From JAJOKK01 sp965370555 (lineage in GTDB: Bacteria; Bipolaricaulota; Bipolaricaulia; UBA7950; UBA9294): a DNA stretch of 64,000 nucleotides. The DNA lies in contig CBDUVB010000008.1 in assembly GCA_965370555.1 (NCBI GenBank), positions 1 through 64,000 of the forward strand, given 5' to 3'. Positions within the stretch are counted from its first letter, which is position 1. Every line of letters begins with the position of its first letter. The notes beneath the pieces were generated by a model that saw only the letters and a list, made by a program, of their open reading frames with translations, did not search any database and was not told the origin of the DNA. Positions 17,411 to 25,241 of the stretch are shown here, piece by piece. A program made the position numbers and the translations under genes.

Positions 17411-19141
17411 CTAGTGTGCAGTGGTAGAAGACTCTTCCGAGGGAAGCGCCTCATCCAGTAGCGGGTGCAAATGCAGGGCTACTTCTATCGCAAGTCGTTT
17501 CTGTGGCTCTTCGAAGATGTTCCCAATCAACTGACGGACCCGTTTGAGGCGATAGCGGAGCGAGTTGTAGTGAATGCCCAACACCCGTGCCGCTTCAGCG
17601 TGATTCTGATTACATTCGAGGAATACACGTAGTGTGTCGAGGAGGCGGGCGGTGCTATTGCGATCATGTTCCAGTAGAGGGCCCAGCATGTCTATGCAAT
17701 AGTTTCGTATACCCACATAGGTCTCCGAAACCTGCGCGAAGCGCAGCAGCCCAAGGTCGTCGTAGTGCGTCACAGCGCTGTTCTTGCCGCCTGCAAGAGC
17801 GCGGCCAATTTCGAAACTCTGTCTGGCTTCTTCGTAGGCTTGACGAAACTCCCCTATCGCATCAACCTGTCGACTGATGCCAGATGAAACAGTGTATGGA
17901 GCATTCTCCGTTTCGATCCGCTCACAGACTTCCCGAAGCATAGACGCGATCGCTTCCCGCGTTTCAGGGAGCTCCCGTGATGCCATTGGATAGAAGACAA
18001 TCAGGTGAGGCCCTCTCCGCCAGAAGGAGAGCCCATCTCTATAACTTCGGATGTATCGCTGAGCAAGATAGAGACTCGTATCCACATTGCTCTGCTGCCG
18101 CCGCTCCCTCGGAGCCAGAAGTTTGTGTGAAGGAACGTCCGATCCTACAAGGAGAATGGCAAATGGAGGCTCCAGACGGTGCCCGAGGCTTTCCGATAGC
18201 TGCAAGGCACTTATTTGCGAGGCAGCCTGTTCCGAGAGAAGCCCCTCCAGAATCTCATTTCGGAACTGCTGCTCGACCTGCCCAATCGATCGCGCCTCCA
18301 TCATCTTCAGAGCCACGACCGTGGCACCATGCTGGATGGCCATGAGTGCTCTAGCATCGACTTTCGAACTGGCGTGCTCCCAGATGATAATGCTTCCAAG
18401 CTGAGTAGAGCTCACCTCGACAGGATACACAAGGCTGTGAAGCTCCTTGTCGCCGACTTCGACCACCATGTGTTGCGGGGACTGCCCGACCTGATCCGCG
18501 ACGCTCACTGGCTCGCACTCGGTGCCAAGATAGCTCTCTCCTGTCCGGTCCTCATCCATAACCTCCAGCGCCATGGACTCCCTCACATTTCCTCCCTGTC
18601 CCAAGATGCGACGGAATCGATCCACAATAGATACCGGATGCCCGCTGACCTCGCTGATCACCTGCGCAATGTCCGAGTAATCACCGCCTATGAGTACGAG
18701 ATCCAGGAATCGCCTGAGGATGGTGTCTGACTGCTGCAGCTCGTCTGCTTGTAGATCGAGGATCTTCGACGTTAGGGGCTGAATTATGTCCACGAAAGAG
18801 ACGCGTGGCGGAAGCTCGATAAGCGGAAAGCCCAAACGGTTTGCATCCTCGACCATGCACTTGGGCAGTTCATCGATGTATGAATCGGGGGTCACGGCCA
18901 ATCCCGCTAGCCCTTTCTCGGCAAGCAGAGGAATCAGGGTATCGACTGCAGCTTTGTCATCGCGCAGCGGGTAGAGGGTTGATACAAGAAGCTCTCCGGG
19001 ATGCACCCAGTTGACGATGTCAGGTACCTCCATCACATTCACTGACCGGATGACGTTGTCCAGACCACTCTCGCCAGCTACAACGCGGGCCTCGCGCAAG
19101 GGTTCTGCCAGCGTAAGCGCTTCACGAAGGGTTAGCTGCAT
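17411..19141 (-). CDS. PucR-family transcriptional regulator
   Basis: A 576-residue regulator. The N-terminal PucR sensor domain (about 5-125, TLREALTLAEPLREARVV and an ELLVSTLYPL segment) is followed by a CdaR/GGDEF-like middle region and a C-terminal helix-turn-helix (HAEAARVLGIHYNSLRYRLK). PucR relatives control purine and ureide catabolism and sense pathway intermediates. It is co-oriented and immediately upstream of the transporter unit, which fits an autogenous local regulator. A GGGAGG site precedes the ATG at good spacing. Confidence 0.92.
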   Translation of the reverse strand: MQLTLREALTLAEPLREARVVAGESGLDNVIRSVNVMEVPDIVNWVHPGELLVSTLYPLRDDKAAVDTLIPLLAEKGLAGLAVTPDSYIDELPKCMVEDANRLGFPLIELPPRVSFVDIIQPLTSKILDLQADELQQSDTILRRFLDLVLIGGDYSDIAQVISEVSGHPVSIVDRFRRILGQGGNVRESMALEVMDEDRTGESYLGTECEPVSVADQVGQSPQHMVVEVGDKELHSLVYPVEVSSTQLGSIIIWEHASSKVDARALMAIQHGATVVALKMMEARSIGQVEQQFRNEILEGLLSEQAASQISALQLSESLGHRLEPPFAILLVGSDVPSHKLLAPRERRQQSNVDTSLYLAQRYIRSYRDGLSFWRRGPHLIVFYPMASRELPETREAIASMLREVCERIETENAPYTVSSGISRQVDAIGEFRQAYEEARQSFEIGRALAGGKNSAVTHYDDLGLLRFAQVSETYVGIRNYCIDMLGPLLEHDRNSTARLLDTLRVFLECNQNHAEAARVLGIHYNSLRYRLKRVRQLIGNIFEEPQKRLAIEVALHLHPLLDEALPSEESSTTAH

Positions 19142-19176
19142 CGTGTCCTCCCAAGTACCCGATCAGGTCAATTGTC

Positions 19177-19182
19177 ATTATA
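19177..19182 (-). promoter_or_regulatory. Extended -10 box upstream of pucR
   Basis: TATAAT preceded by TGG on the minus strand, 35 bp from the pucR start codon. No convincing -35 box is seen, consistent with an extended -10 or activated promoter. Confidence 0.5.
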
Positions 19183-19609
19183 CCACAATCGACTTCACGG
19201 ACGAACCTAGGAAATCTGGAAAGAATGCTGCGTATAAGCTCCTGCTGGAAAGGCTTACTGGAACTTCAGGTGTGTGGTACGAGAAGGGTAGCTGAATGCT
19301 GCGATTGGCGCAAATCTATAAACCAAAGACGCAGATCGCCACGAAACGACTAACGAACGCGGTATGCAGATTCCATTTATCAAGATCCATTGTCCATCTG
19401 TGACGTTTCGCGGAGCATACTCCGCAAGTAATGGACGCTACGCGGCTATTGCTTGTCGGAGTCAATCTCTGCGGGTTGGATTCCCCGCAGCTTGCTGCGA
19501 ATGTCGTCATTCCGGCGCATGCCGGAATCCAGTGGTTCGTTCCTGGACACCGGCCTTCGCCGGTGTGACGTAATGCTATTAATACCCCGACCGCTTGCGG
19601 CAGGATAGT
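19183..19609. other. Intergenic stretch with palindromic repeats
   Basis: No gene is supported here. The first half has a short open frame read with pucR antisense that I do not trust. The second half is filled with GC-rich palindromic material around 19380-19570, including the double hairpin annotated separately, and a CCCCGCAG/CTGCG stretch resembling the hairpin at position 7. Confidence 0.6.
19505..19570. repeat. REP-like double-hairpin element
   Basis: Two perfect 8-bp hairpins, ATTCCGGC/GCCGGAAT (19509-19528) and ACACCGGC/GCCGGTGT (19547-19566), enclosed by CGTCA (19505-19509) and TGACG (19566-19570). This is the common bacterial 'CATTCCGG...TGACG' type of dispersed element, non-coding. 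Confidence 0.7.
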
Positions 19610-19681
19610 TTATTGCTCTTGTTCGATCGTCTTTTGCTGCAGAAGTATGTCCACGGTATCAAGGAGGGCATCGAGTTCTTC

Positions 19682-19969
19682 TTAGATGATGCCCCACACG
19701 ATGCGGTCGTCAATGGTGTCATAGCCGTGGACAAGGATGTTTCTGAAGGAGATGATGGCACGGTGCTCGGGGATTTGCTGCAAGAGTTCGGGCTCGTCAC
19801 GTTTGATCCTATTGAGGGACTCTCCGATAATCTCAAGTTTCCGTTCCACCCCGCTTCGAAGCAGTTCGTCAGAGGAGTAATCTGCGAATGTGCATCCGGC
19901 GACAAAAGCCTTGATGGCCCTTCCGGACCGAAGGATGTCGTCCAAGTAGGCAAGAAGGTCATCCTTCAT
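19682..19969 (-). CDS. hepT: HEPN-domain toxin HepT-like, C-terminally truncated
   Basis: A 95-residue HEPN (DUF86) protein, the RNase-type partner of the MNT protein encoded upstream. The catalytic motif RX4HXY is R76, H81, Y83 (RNILVHGY). The usual length is about 110-120. Beyond the TAA at 19682-19684 the same frame continues as EELDALLDTVDILLQQKTIE to a second stop at 19610. A single codon change has therefore cut off the last helix. It overlaps the MNT gene by 11 bp. The product may be inactive or altered; the stop was read directly. Confidence 0.85.
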   Translation of the reverse strand: MKDDLLAYLDDILRSGRAIKAFVAGCTFADYSSDELLRSGVERKLEIIGESLNRIKRDEPELLQQIPEHRAIISFRNILVHGYDTIDDRIVWGII

Positions 19970-20255
19970 AAATGGGAATCCTCTCCTTCAAGACGCGCTC
20001 TCTGAAGTATGGGTTTCGGAGACTGGCAGTAGTGAGTAGATCGACCTCGCAACCCAAGGTGTCTTCCAGTTGGTGGAGAAGACCGAAGAACCGTCTCGCA
20101 GGACTACGGTCCGGATCCCTGAACTCGACCAGCAAGTCAACGTCGCTTGTGCCGCTCGCGGCATCACGAGCGGTCGAGCCAAACACATCAAGTCGCCTGA
20201 CATCGAACTTGCGGCATGCAGGTAATGAGGCCTTCCTTATGTCTTCAGTATTCAT
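19959..20255 (-). CDS. mntA: MNT-domain nucleotidyltransferase (antitoxin MntA-like)
   Basis: A 98-residue minimal nucleotidyltransferase with an intact active-site motif GSTARDAASGTSDVDLLVEF (GSX10DXD). In characterised MNT-HEPN systems the MNT enzyme AMPylates and neutralises the HEPN RNase. It precedes hepT with an 11-bp overlap. The pair lies at the edge of the accessory region that also holds the attC-like elements. Confidence 0.88.
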   Translation of the reverse strand: MNTEDIRKASLPACRKFDVRRLDVFGSTARDAASGTSDVDLLVEFRDPDRSPARRFFGLLHQLEDTLGCEVDLLTTASLRNPYFRERVLKERIPIYEG

Positions 20256-20338
20256 GTCCAGATTATTGCATTTTCGGGTTTCCTCATCAAGTCAGATCGA
20301 ACGTACGGCTCACCCTCGGTCCTCACCGTCTCTTTGAA

Positions 20339-20400
20339 CCAGTTGCTCGCCCATCACAGACCAAGTTTACCACCGATTGATCTTTGAACTCACATTCACA
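20339..20400 (-). repeat. 62-bp repeat, copy B (relic 5' end of a nucleotidyltransferase gene)
   Basis: Ungapped match to 8049-8110. It includes a GTG-ATG start and GGCGAGCAACTGG (MGEQL), the counterpart of the first codons of the interrupted gene at 8067. The frame closes after 15 codons, so only the start region survives. Confidence 0.65.
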
Positions 20401-20418
20401 AACGGATGCTGCTGACGA

Positions 20419-20489
20419 CCGAACGATAAGGTTCAGCCGCACGTAAGGCACGCAGCCGCCCGGAGCGTTGGCTGGAAGCGATTGTTAGG
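20419..20489 (-). repeat. attC-like imperfect palindrome, 71 bp
   Basis: Begins CCGAAC and ends GTTAGG on the plus strand. The outer 20 bases of each end are imperfectly complementary, with inner CAGCC/GGCTG. On the minus strand it starts 3 bases after the stop of the 167-residue gene, as an integron attC site would. One conserved base in each core differs from consensus. Confidence 0.45.
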
Positions 20490-20492
20490 AAG

Positions 20493-20996
20493 CTACAGGG
20501 CAACGTATGTCTCCTCTTCAACCACGTCTCCAGCTTCCGTTTCCCATTTGAGCTTCACATCGAACGCCCGAGCGCTTCCGAACGAGAATGCTGCTAGTGC
20601 TCCGATCTCACTGCCAGGCGAAATAACAGGGGCAGGAAATTTGTCGTTGTAATCGCCTTCGACCAGAGGGCTCTTACCTTTGCCATGCGGATGAAGCATG
20701 AAAGAGACGTTACGAGCCGGTGCTTCACCAACGTTGCTGACAACGAACTTATGGCTGTTTCTACCGTGGGGCCTAATAGATATGCGCAGACGCGCTGAAT
20801 CAACCCGGGGCAGCGGAGATTCAGATCGGCGCGGAGAAGACTCAAGTTGTTCCAATTGCCTTTCTGCTAGACGTGCCATTGTTCTCTGAAGATCGAGCTG
20901 TTCTTTAGTAGTCCACTGAGATCCTCGCCACGCCTTATACGCGAGAAGCAATGAACCACCTGCAATTAGAAGGCTTATCGCTTCAGAGATAGTCAC
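20493..20996 (-). CDS. Unknown protein with N-terminal membrane helix
   Basis: 167 residues, GTG start. A hydrophobic stretch at residues 3-20 (ISEAISLLIAGGSLLLAYKA) is followed by a charged, coiled-coil-like segment (about 28-60). A beta-rich C-terminal part contains VVSNVGEAPARNVSF, which suggests an immunoglobulin-like sandwich facing the other side of the membrane. No family is recognised. The start uses the GGGGG run at the end of the neighbouring repeat as ribosome-binding site. It occupies its own unit between two attC-like elements. Confidence 0.65.
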   Translation of the reverse strand: MTISEAISLLIAGGSLLLAYKAWRGSQWTTKEQLDLQRTMARLAERQLEQLESSPRRSESPLPRVDSARLRISIRPHGRNSHKFVVSNVGEAPARNVSFMLHPHGKGKSPLVEGDYNDKFPAPVISPGSEIGALAAFSFGSARAFDVKLKWETEAGDVVEEETYVAL

Positions 20997-21006
20997 TGCG
21001 TAAGCC

Positions 21007-21142
21007 CCCTAACCACAGTATGCCCACCGGCTTGCATGGCGTACATCCACTTATCTGAATGTTTTATAGGGATCATCATAAACCACCTCCACGACTTCAC
21101 TCATACGACTTATAGCATGTCGGCTGCAGCAAGTTGTTAGGT
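21007..21142 (-). repeat. attC-like imperfect palindrome, about 136 bp
   Basis: Runs from CCTAAC (21008-21013) to GTTAGGT (21136-21142), a perfect GTTRRRY core. Read on the minus strand its first core ACCTAAC contains the TAA stop of the PIN gene. The 42 bases at 21050-21091 align without gaps to 21675-21716 and 22678-22719. Confidence 0.5.
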
Positions 21143-21568
21143 TTGCCAATAACGGACAGTGCACCCATGGGCTTTTGCAGCCTCACTTAAATAGAAATCT
21201 GCGGTCAGCAGGGTATACCCGTTATCCACTGCAACTTCAGCAATTAGCGCGTCCATCGTATTATTCGCCTTTCCTCCATTTAGGGAATCTAGTTCTGCCT
21301 TAATTGCGCTATATACGGCACCATCGCCCAATTTGCATTCGCCGAGTCGCGACACTCCAAGTATGGTAGTTTCCGTCGGAACTACCTGAGTGATTGTTTT
21401 GGCGAACTTAAGAAATAATCTTGCCCTTCGCTCTTCGTCCTTCGTCTTATTTAATTCATCTATCTGAATGTGCGACATAAGGAATTCTCCGTCGCCAGGT
21501 AGGTCCTCTGGCTCAATCAGCCCATCCACAAGCTTGTTAATGATGCACGTGTCAACAACGTAGTTCAT
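21137..21568 (-). CDS. PIN-domain protein, probable ribonuclease
   Basis: 143 residues. The PIN fold is indicated by VVDTCIINKLVDG with D6, a conserved E38, D106 (NNTMDALIAEVAV) and D124 (LLTADFYL), the four acidic metal ligands. The open frame extends 65 codons upstream into the neighbouring repeat, but MNYVVDTC at 21568 is the natural PIN start. No antitoxin is seen next to it, so it is an orphan toxin or a solitary RNase. Its stop codon lies inside the following attC-like core. Confidence 0.82.
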   Translation of the reverse strand: MNYVVDTCIINKLVDGLIEPEDLPGDGEFLMSHIQIDELNKTKDEERRARLFLKFAKTITQVVPTETTILGVSRLGECKLGDGAVYSAIKAELDSLNGGKANNTMDALIAEVAVDNGYTLLTADFYLSEAAKAHGCTVRYWQT

Positions 21569-21642
21569 GGTAAATTCCGCATAAACCCCGTGGCCCTGCA
21601 CTTTTGTAGCGTAAACCGTTAGGTGAGCGCGTGTGGAGACCG

Positions 21643-21755
21643 CCGCAACCACACTCAACACGACGGCTAGCACGCTTGTCTGAACGTCTTCTATGGATCC
21701 GCATAAACCACCTCCAGGACTATACAGCAAGGTCGGCTGCAAAAAGCGGTTAGGC
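21643..21755 (-). repeat. attC-like imperfect palindrome, about 113 bp
   Basis: Ends in a perfect GTTAGGC core (21749-21755). The left end is CCGCAAC (21643-21649), with ACTCAAC (21653-21659) as an alternative RYYYAAC core. It shares the 42-base internal block and the GTCGGCTGCA segment with the 21007-21142 element. Confidence 0.5.
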
Positions 21756-21785
21756 GGCGGCATCTATACTTCCTCACTTGTGGAT

Positions 21786-22520
21786 TCATTCTCCACCTCT
21801 TCCCATCTCTCGGAGATAGTGGAGAATCTTCGCCTCCATGGGAATTCTGTCGTTCGTTACATAGTAGTTGACATCAAGAAAATCACCGAATGTATTGCTC
21901 TCGCCAATTCCGCCTTCGATGACTTCTCCCACTGCTACGTCCAACGGAACGAGCACTCTCATCGTCGCATAATCTTCATGCACTTGCATCTCCTCAAGGA
22001 TTGAATCAAACCTACGGCAAATGTATGAGAAAGCTCTTTCAATGGTCACTTTCTGTGCACTCGTGAAAGCAACATCATTTCTGGACCGAATCATAAAGAA
22101 ATACCGCAGCTTGTTGACCTCGCCACCCAATCCTGTCATGACCATTCCAACATTCTGATCCAGCAGAAAGCCCTCAAGAAACATCCGGCATTCCTGAAGA
22201 GCCAATACACTCCAATCCTCCAGTTCTTGCTCTGCCGTTTTCAAGTATCTCTCAATGGTTCTATAGGATTCCACTGTGCCTCGATGAGCCAAGATGGCAA
22301 GTGTTTCCTTCTTTTCTCCCAGAGGTGTGCCTGGACCGAACAAGCTCTGACTTCTCGCTGAAATATCTTCCTCCGAATACTGGTCGTAATCAAGTCTGTC
22401 CGTATGCTCCAAGTATTCTTGCTGCACGGAGGAATCAACACCTCCTTCAGCTACCGTCAATCGCTCAGGAATACTCTGTAGGATATCTCGGATTTGCTCA
22501 TCAATCTCGTTTTTCATCAT
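21786..22520 (-). CDS. Unknown cytosolic protein, 244 residues
   Basis: I do not recognise this family. The protein starts MMKNEIDEQIRDILQSIPE, is acidic and largely helical, and has LAILAHRGTVESYRTIERYL, which looks like a helical-repeat unit. It contains three cysteines, no signal peptide and no membrane segment. ATG 22520 has an AAGG site; the 15 upstream in-frame codons look untranslated. It sits between a truncated and a complete attC-like element as a single-gene unit. Confidence 0.65.
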   Translation of the reverse strand: MMKNEIDEQIRDILQSIPERLTVAEGGVDSSVQQEYLEHTDRLDYDQYSEEDISARSQSLFGPGTPLGEKKETLAILAHRGTVESYRTIERYLKTAEQELEDWSVLALQECRMFLEGFLLDQNVGMVMTGLGGEVNKLRYFFMIRSRNDVAFTSAQKVTIERAFSYICRRFDSILEEMQVHEDYATMRVLVPLDVAVGEVIEGGIGESNTFGDFLDVNYYVTNDRIPMEAKILHYLREMGRGGE

Positions 22521-22644
22521 GCTTCTACCTTCAGCGAGTAATCGCGGCACGCCGACGCCTGACACTGATTATACAGTTCCGTATAAGAACCTGGACAACT
22601 CTATCTTGCAATATAAGACGCCCGCAGTTGATTTGCAAGAAATG

Positions 22645-22722
22645 CAATACCACACTATTCGCAATGGCTTGCACCCTCTTGCCTGAATGTCTTAGATGGA
22701 TTCACATAAACCACTTCCATCC
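22645..22722 (-). repeat. Truncated attC-like element at the clpB boundary
   Basis: Carries the left part and the shared 42-base block (22678-22719) of the two elements at 21007 and 21643, but lacks the GGCTG...GTTAGG end. It stops one base before the -35 box of the clpB-like promoter. Confidence 0.5.
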
Positions 22723-22723
22723 C

Positions 22724-22752
22724 TTGACGAGCATTCTCTTTCGACCTATAAT
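22724..22752 (+). promoter_or_regulatory. Sigma70-type promoter of the clpB-like gene
   Basis: TTGACG (22724-22729), a 17-bp spacer and a perfect TATAAT (22747-22752), 44 bp before the ATG. Confidence 0.75.
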
Positions 22753-22778
22753 TAGCAATTAATGTAGTTGACTGCTAA
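22752..22778 (+). promoter_or_regulatory. CIRCE-like operator (HrcA site)
   Basis: TTAGCAATT-N9-GACTGCTAA. Compared with the CIRCE consensus TTAGCACTC-N9-GAGTGCTAA, 7 of 9 and 8 of 9 bases match, and the spacing is exact. It overlaps the last base of the -10 box and the predicted start point, the usual place for HrcA repression. Confidence 0.7.
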
Positions 22779-22795
22779 TTTTGGAGGTGTTGATA

Positions 22796-25009
22796 ATGAT
22801 TCGCTTCGACAAACTGACTGAAGGCGCGCAGGAGCTGTTCCACGAGGCACAGGACCTTCTAACGCGCTACAAGCAGAACCAGCTCGATGTGGAGCACATC
22901 TTCACCGTGCTCGTCACCAAGGAGGGTGCGGGACGCGACATCCTGCAGGAGATGGGGGTAAATCTAACCGGTCTAGCCAAGGACCTCGATGTTCTGTTGA
23001 AGAGCAAACCCTCGATCTCCGGCCCGGTCGGCGCGCAGATCTACATCACCCCACGCCTGGATGCGGTCGTCGCCGGCGCGCAGATGGAGGCCGAGCGGCT
23101 GCGCGATGAGTTCATCGGGGTCGATCACCTTCTCCTCTCGCTTAGTCGTGCGACCGACCCCGGACTGAAGCGGGTCCTCGATCGGTATCAGATAACCCCC
23201 GAGGCTATCTACACCGCGCTTCGCAACGTGCGTGGGGAGCAGCGGGTGACCGACCGCTCCCCAGAGGATCGCTACCAGATCCTGAAGAAGTACTCTACAA
23301 ACCTGACGGAGATGGCCGCTCGCGGCGAACTCGATCCGGTGATCGGTCGTGAGGAGGAGATTCGCCGCATGGAGCAGATCCTCTCCCGCCGTCGCAAGAA
23401 TAACCCCGTTCTAATAGGGGAGTCAGGGGTGGGGAAGACCGCGGTCGTCGAAGGACTGGCGCAGCTGATCGCCGCGGATGATGTGCCCGACACCCTGAAG
23501 GGAAAGGAAATAGTTGCCCTCGACATTGCGGCGATGGTCGCCGGATCCAAGTTCCGCGGAGAGTTCGAGGATCGGTTGAAGGCGGTGATCAAGGAGATCG
23601 AAGCTGCGGCAGGTAAGACGATCGTCTTCATCGACGAGGTACATACGATCGTTGGGGCCGGTGCTGCCGAGGGAGCGATCGATGCTTCCAATATGCTGAA
23701 GGAACCGCTCTCCCGCGGGAAGTTCCAACTGATCGGGGCGACGACTCTGAACGAGTACCGCGAACACATTGAGAAGGATTCCGCATTGGAACGACGGTTC
23801 CAAAAGGTATACGTCGGTGAGCCGACCGTGGGAGAGACGATCGAGATCCTTGAGGGACTACGGGAGAAGCTGGAGGAGCATCACCAGGTGAAGATCACTG
23901 ACGACGCGATCCGTGCGGCGGCGAAGCTCTCGGAGCGCTACATCTCCGATCGCTTCCTCCCGGACAAGGCGATCGACCTTGTCGACGAAGCGGCGAGCAA
24001 GCTACGAGTCGACGGAAGCGGCAAGGAGGTGGCAGAAGGTGGTATCGCCGCGCTCGTTTCACAGTGGACAGGGATCCCGGCAGAAAGGATGGTCGATGAG
24101 GAGAGAGAGCGCCTCTCGAAGATGGAGGATCTGCTCCATGAGCGCGTGATCGATCAGGAAGAGGGCGTGCACGCCATCGCTGAGGCGGTGCGCCATTCGC
24201 GTGCCGGTCTCTCCGATCCGCGCCGCCCAATCGGGACCTTCCTCTTCCTCGGGCCGACCGGGGTGGGGAAGACAGAGCTCGCCAAGGCGCTCGCCACATT
24301 TCTCTTTGGAAGTGATGATGCTCTCCTGCGGATCGACATGTCCGAGTACATGGAGCGGCATGCCGTGGCGCGGCTGATCGGGTCTCCACCGGGGTACGTG
24401 GGCTACGAAGAGGGAGGGCAGCTCACCGAGGCGGTCAGGCGGCGTCCCTATCAGGTTATCCTGTTCGACGAGGCTGAGAAGGCACACCCACAGGTGATGA
24501 ACTTACTGCTTCAGCTCCTCGATGAGGGACGTCTGACCGACGGGCACGGGCGCACGATCGACTTCAAGAATACGATTATCATCATGACCTCTAACGTGGG
24601 TAGCGAGTACTTCACGACCAACCTCGCAGAGGACCAGGTTCGTGAGAAGGTCGAGGAAGAGTTGAAACACACCTTCCGTCCGGAGTTTCTCAACCGGATC
24701 GACGAGACGATCATCTTCCATCCACTCTCCGAAGAGGCGATCCTAAAGATCGTCGATCTGAAGGCTAAAACACTGGACGAGCGGCTCAAAGAGCAGGGGA
24801 TCGCAATCACTATCACCGAGGAGGCGAAGAAGGTTCTCGCCAAGAAGGGGTACGATCCACACTACGGCGCGCGCCCTCTTGAACGGGTGCTGAAGTGCCT
24901 TGTGGAGAACCCCCTCGCGATGAAGATCGTCTCCGGCGAAGTAAAGGAAGGGGATCACGTTACGGTCGATGCGGCCGCGATGGCCGACGCTCTCGTGATC
25001 CGCCACTAG
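22796..25009 (+). CDS. clpB: ClpB-like Hsp100 AAA+ ATPase lacking the M-domain
   Basis: A 737-residue protein with an N-terminal Clp repeat domain (about 1-150) and two AAA+ modules. Walker A motifs are GESGVGKTA and GPTGVGKTE; the second module keeps GYVGYEEGG and the arginine-rich FRPEFLNRID. Between modules only about 15 residues replace the roughly 120-residue ClpB coiled-coil M-domain. The second module also lacks an obvious IGF/IGL ClpP-binding loop, so it is neither a standard ClpB nor a clear ClpC. GGAGGTG precedes ATG 22796. Control by HrcA is likely from the upstream operator. Confidence 0.9.
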   Translation: MIRFDKLTEGAQELFHEAQDLLTRYKQNQLDVEHIFTVLVTKEGAGRDILQEMGVNLTGLAKDLDVLLKSKPSISGPVGAQIYITPRLDAVVAGAQMEAERLRDEFIGVDHLLLSLSRATDPGLKRVLDRYQITPEAIYTALRNVRGEQRVTDRSPEDRYQILKKYSTNLTEMAARGELDPVIGREEEIRRMEQILSRRRKNNPVLIGESGVGKTAVVEGLAQLIAADDVPDTLKGKEIVALDIAAMVAGSKFRGEFEDRLKAVIKEIEAAAGKTIVFIDEVHTIVGAGAAEGAIDASNMLKEPLSRGKFQLIGATTLNEYREHIEKDSALERRFQKVYVGEPTVGETIEILEGLREKLEEHHQVKITDDAIRAAAKLSERYISDRFLPDKAIDLVDEAASKLRVDGSGKEVAEGGIAALVSQWTGIPAERMVDEERERLSKMEDLLHERVIDQEEGVHAIAEAVRHSRAGLSDPRRPIGTFLFLGPTGVGKTELAKALATFLFGSDDALLRIDMSEYMERHAVARLIGSPPGYVGYEEGGQLTEAVRRRPYQVILFDEAEKAHPQVMNLLLQLLDEGRLTDGHGRTIDFKNTIIIMTSNVGSEYFTTNLAEDQVREKVEEELKHTFRPEFLNRIDETIIFHPLSEEAILKIVDLKAKTLDERLKEQGIAITITEEAKKVLAKKGYDPHYGARPLERVLKCLVENPLAMKIVSGEVKEGDHVTVDAAAMADALVIRH

Positions 25010-25203
25010 AACTGCGAAGAGAGGGAGACGCGGGGACACGGAGGTAGGGAGCGCGGAAAACGCAAGGATTCACACTCTCGCTACTTCTCCCCTCTCCGTG
25101 TCTCTACGGCGATTTTCTATCGACAACCTGTGAGCACCGTTCCTTTCCCAGCGCAGCAAATGACCCCGCAAGAAAAGGCGATGCATCTTTGTGGATCAGC
25201 GAC

Positions 25204-25209
25204 TATAAT
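25204..25209 (+). promoter_or_regulatory. Possible -10 box of glnA
   Basis: A perfect TATAAT 32 bp before the glnA ATG. No good -35 lies at the usual distance. The 25010-25130 stretch before it is GC-rich and carries a partial inverted repeat built on GACACGGAG, similar to sequence near 62.0 kb. Confidence 0.4.
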
Positions 25210-25241
25210 CCTTTCTATTGGTTCCACAAGGAGGAGACCCC

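Noticed and set aside
19011..19295. Plus-strand open frame running from inside pucR into the gap
   Set aside because: It is antisense to pucR for most of its length; the last 30 codons look protein-like, but there is no start signal of its own.
25033..25106. Terminator after the clpB-like gene
   Set aside because: The GACACGGAG/CTCCGTGTC arms are far apart and imperfect, and the same words occur near 62.0 kb, so it is more likely a dispersed repeat.
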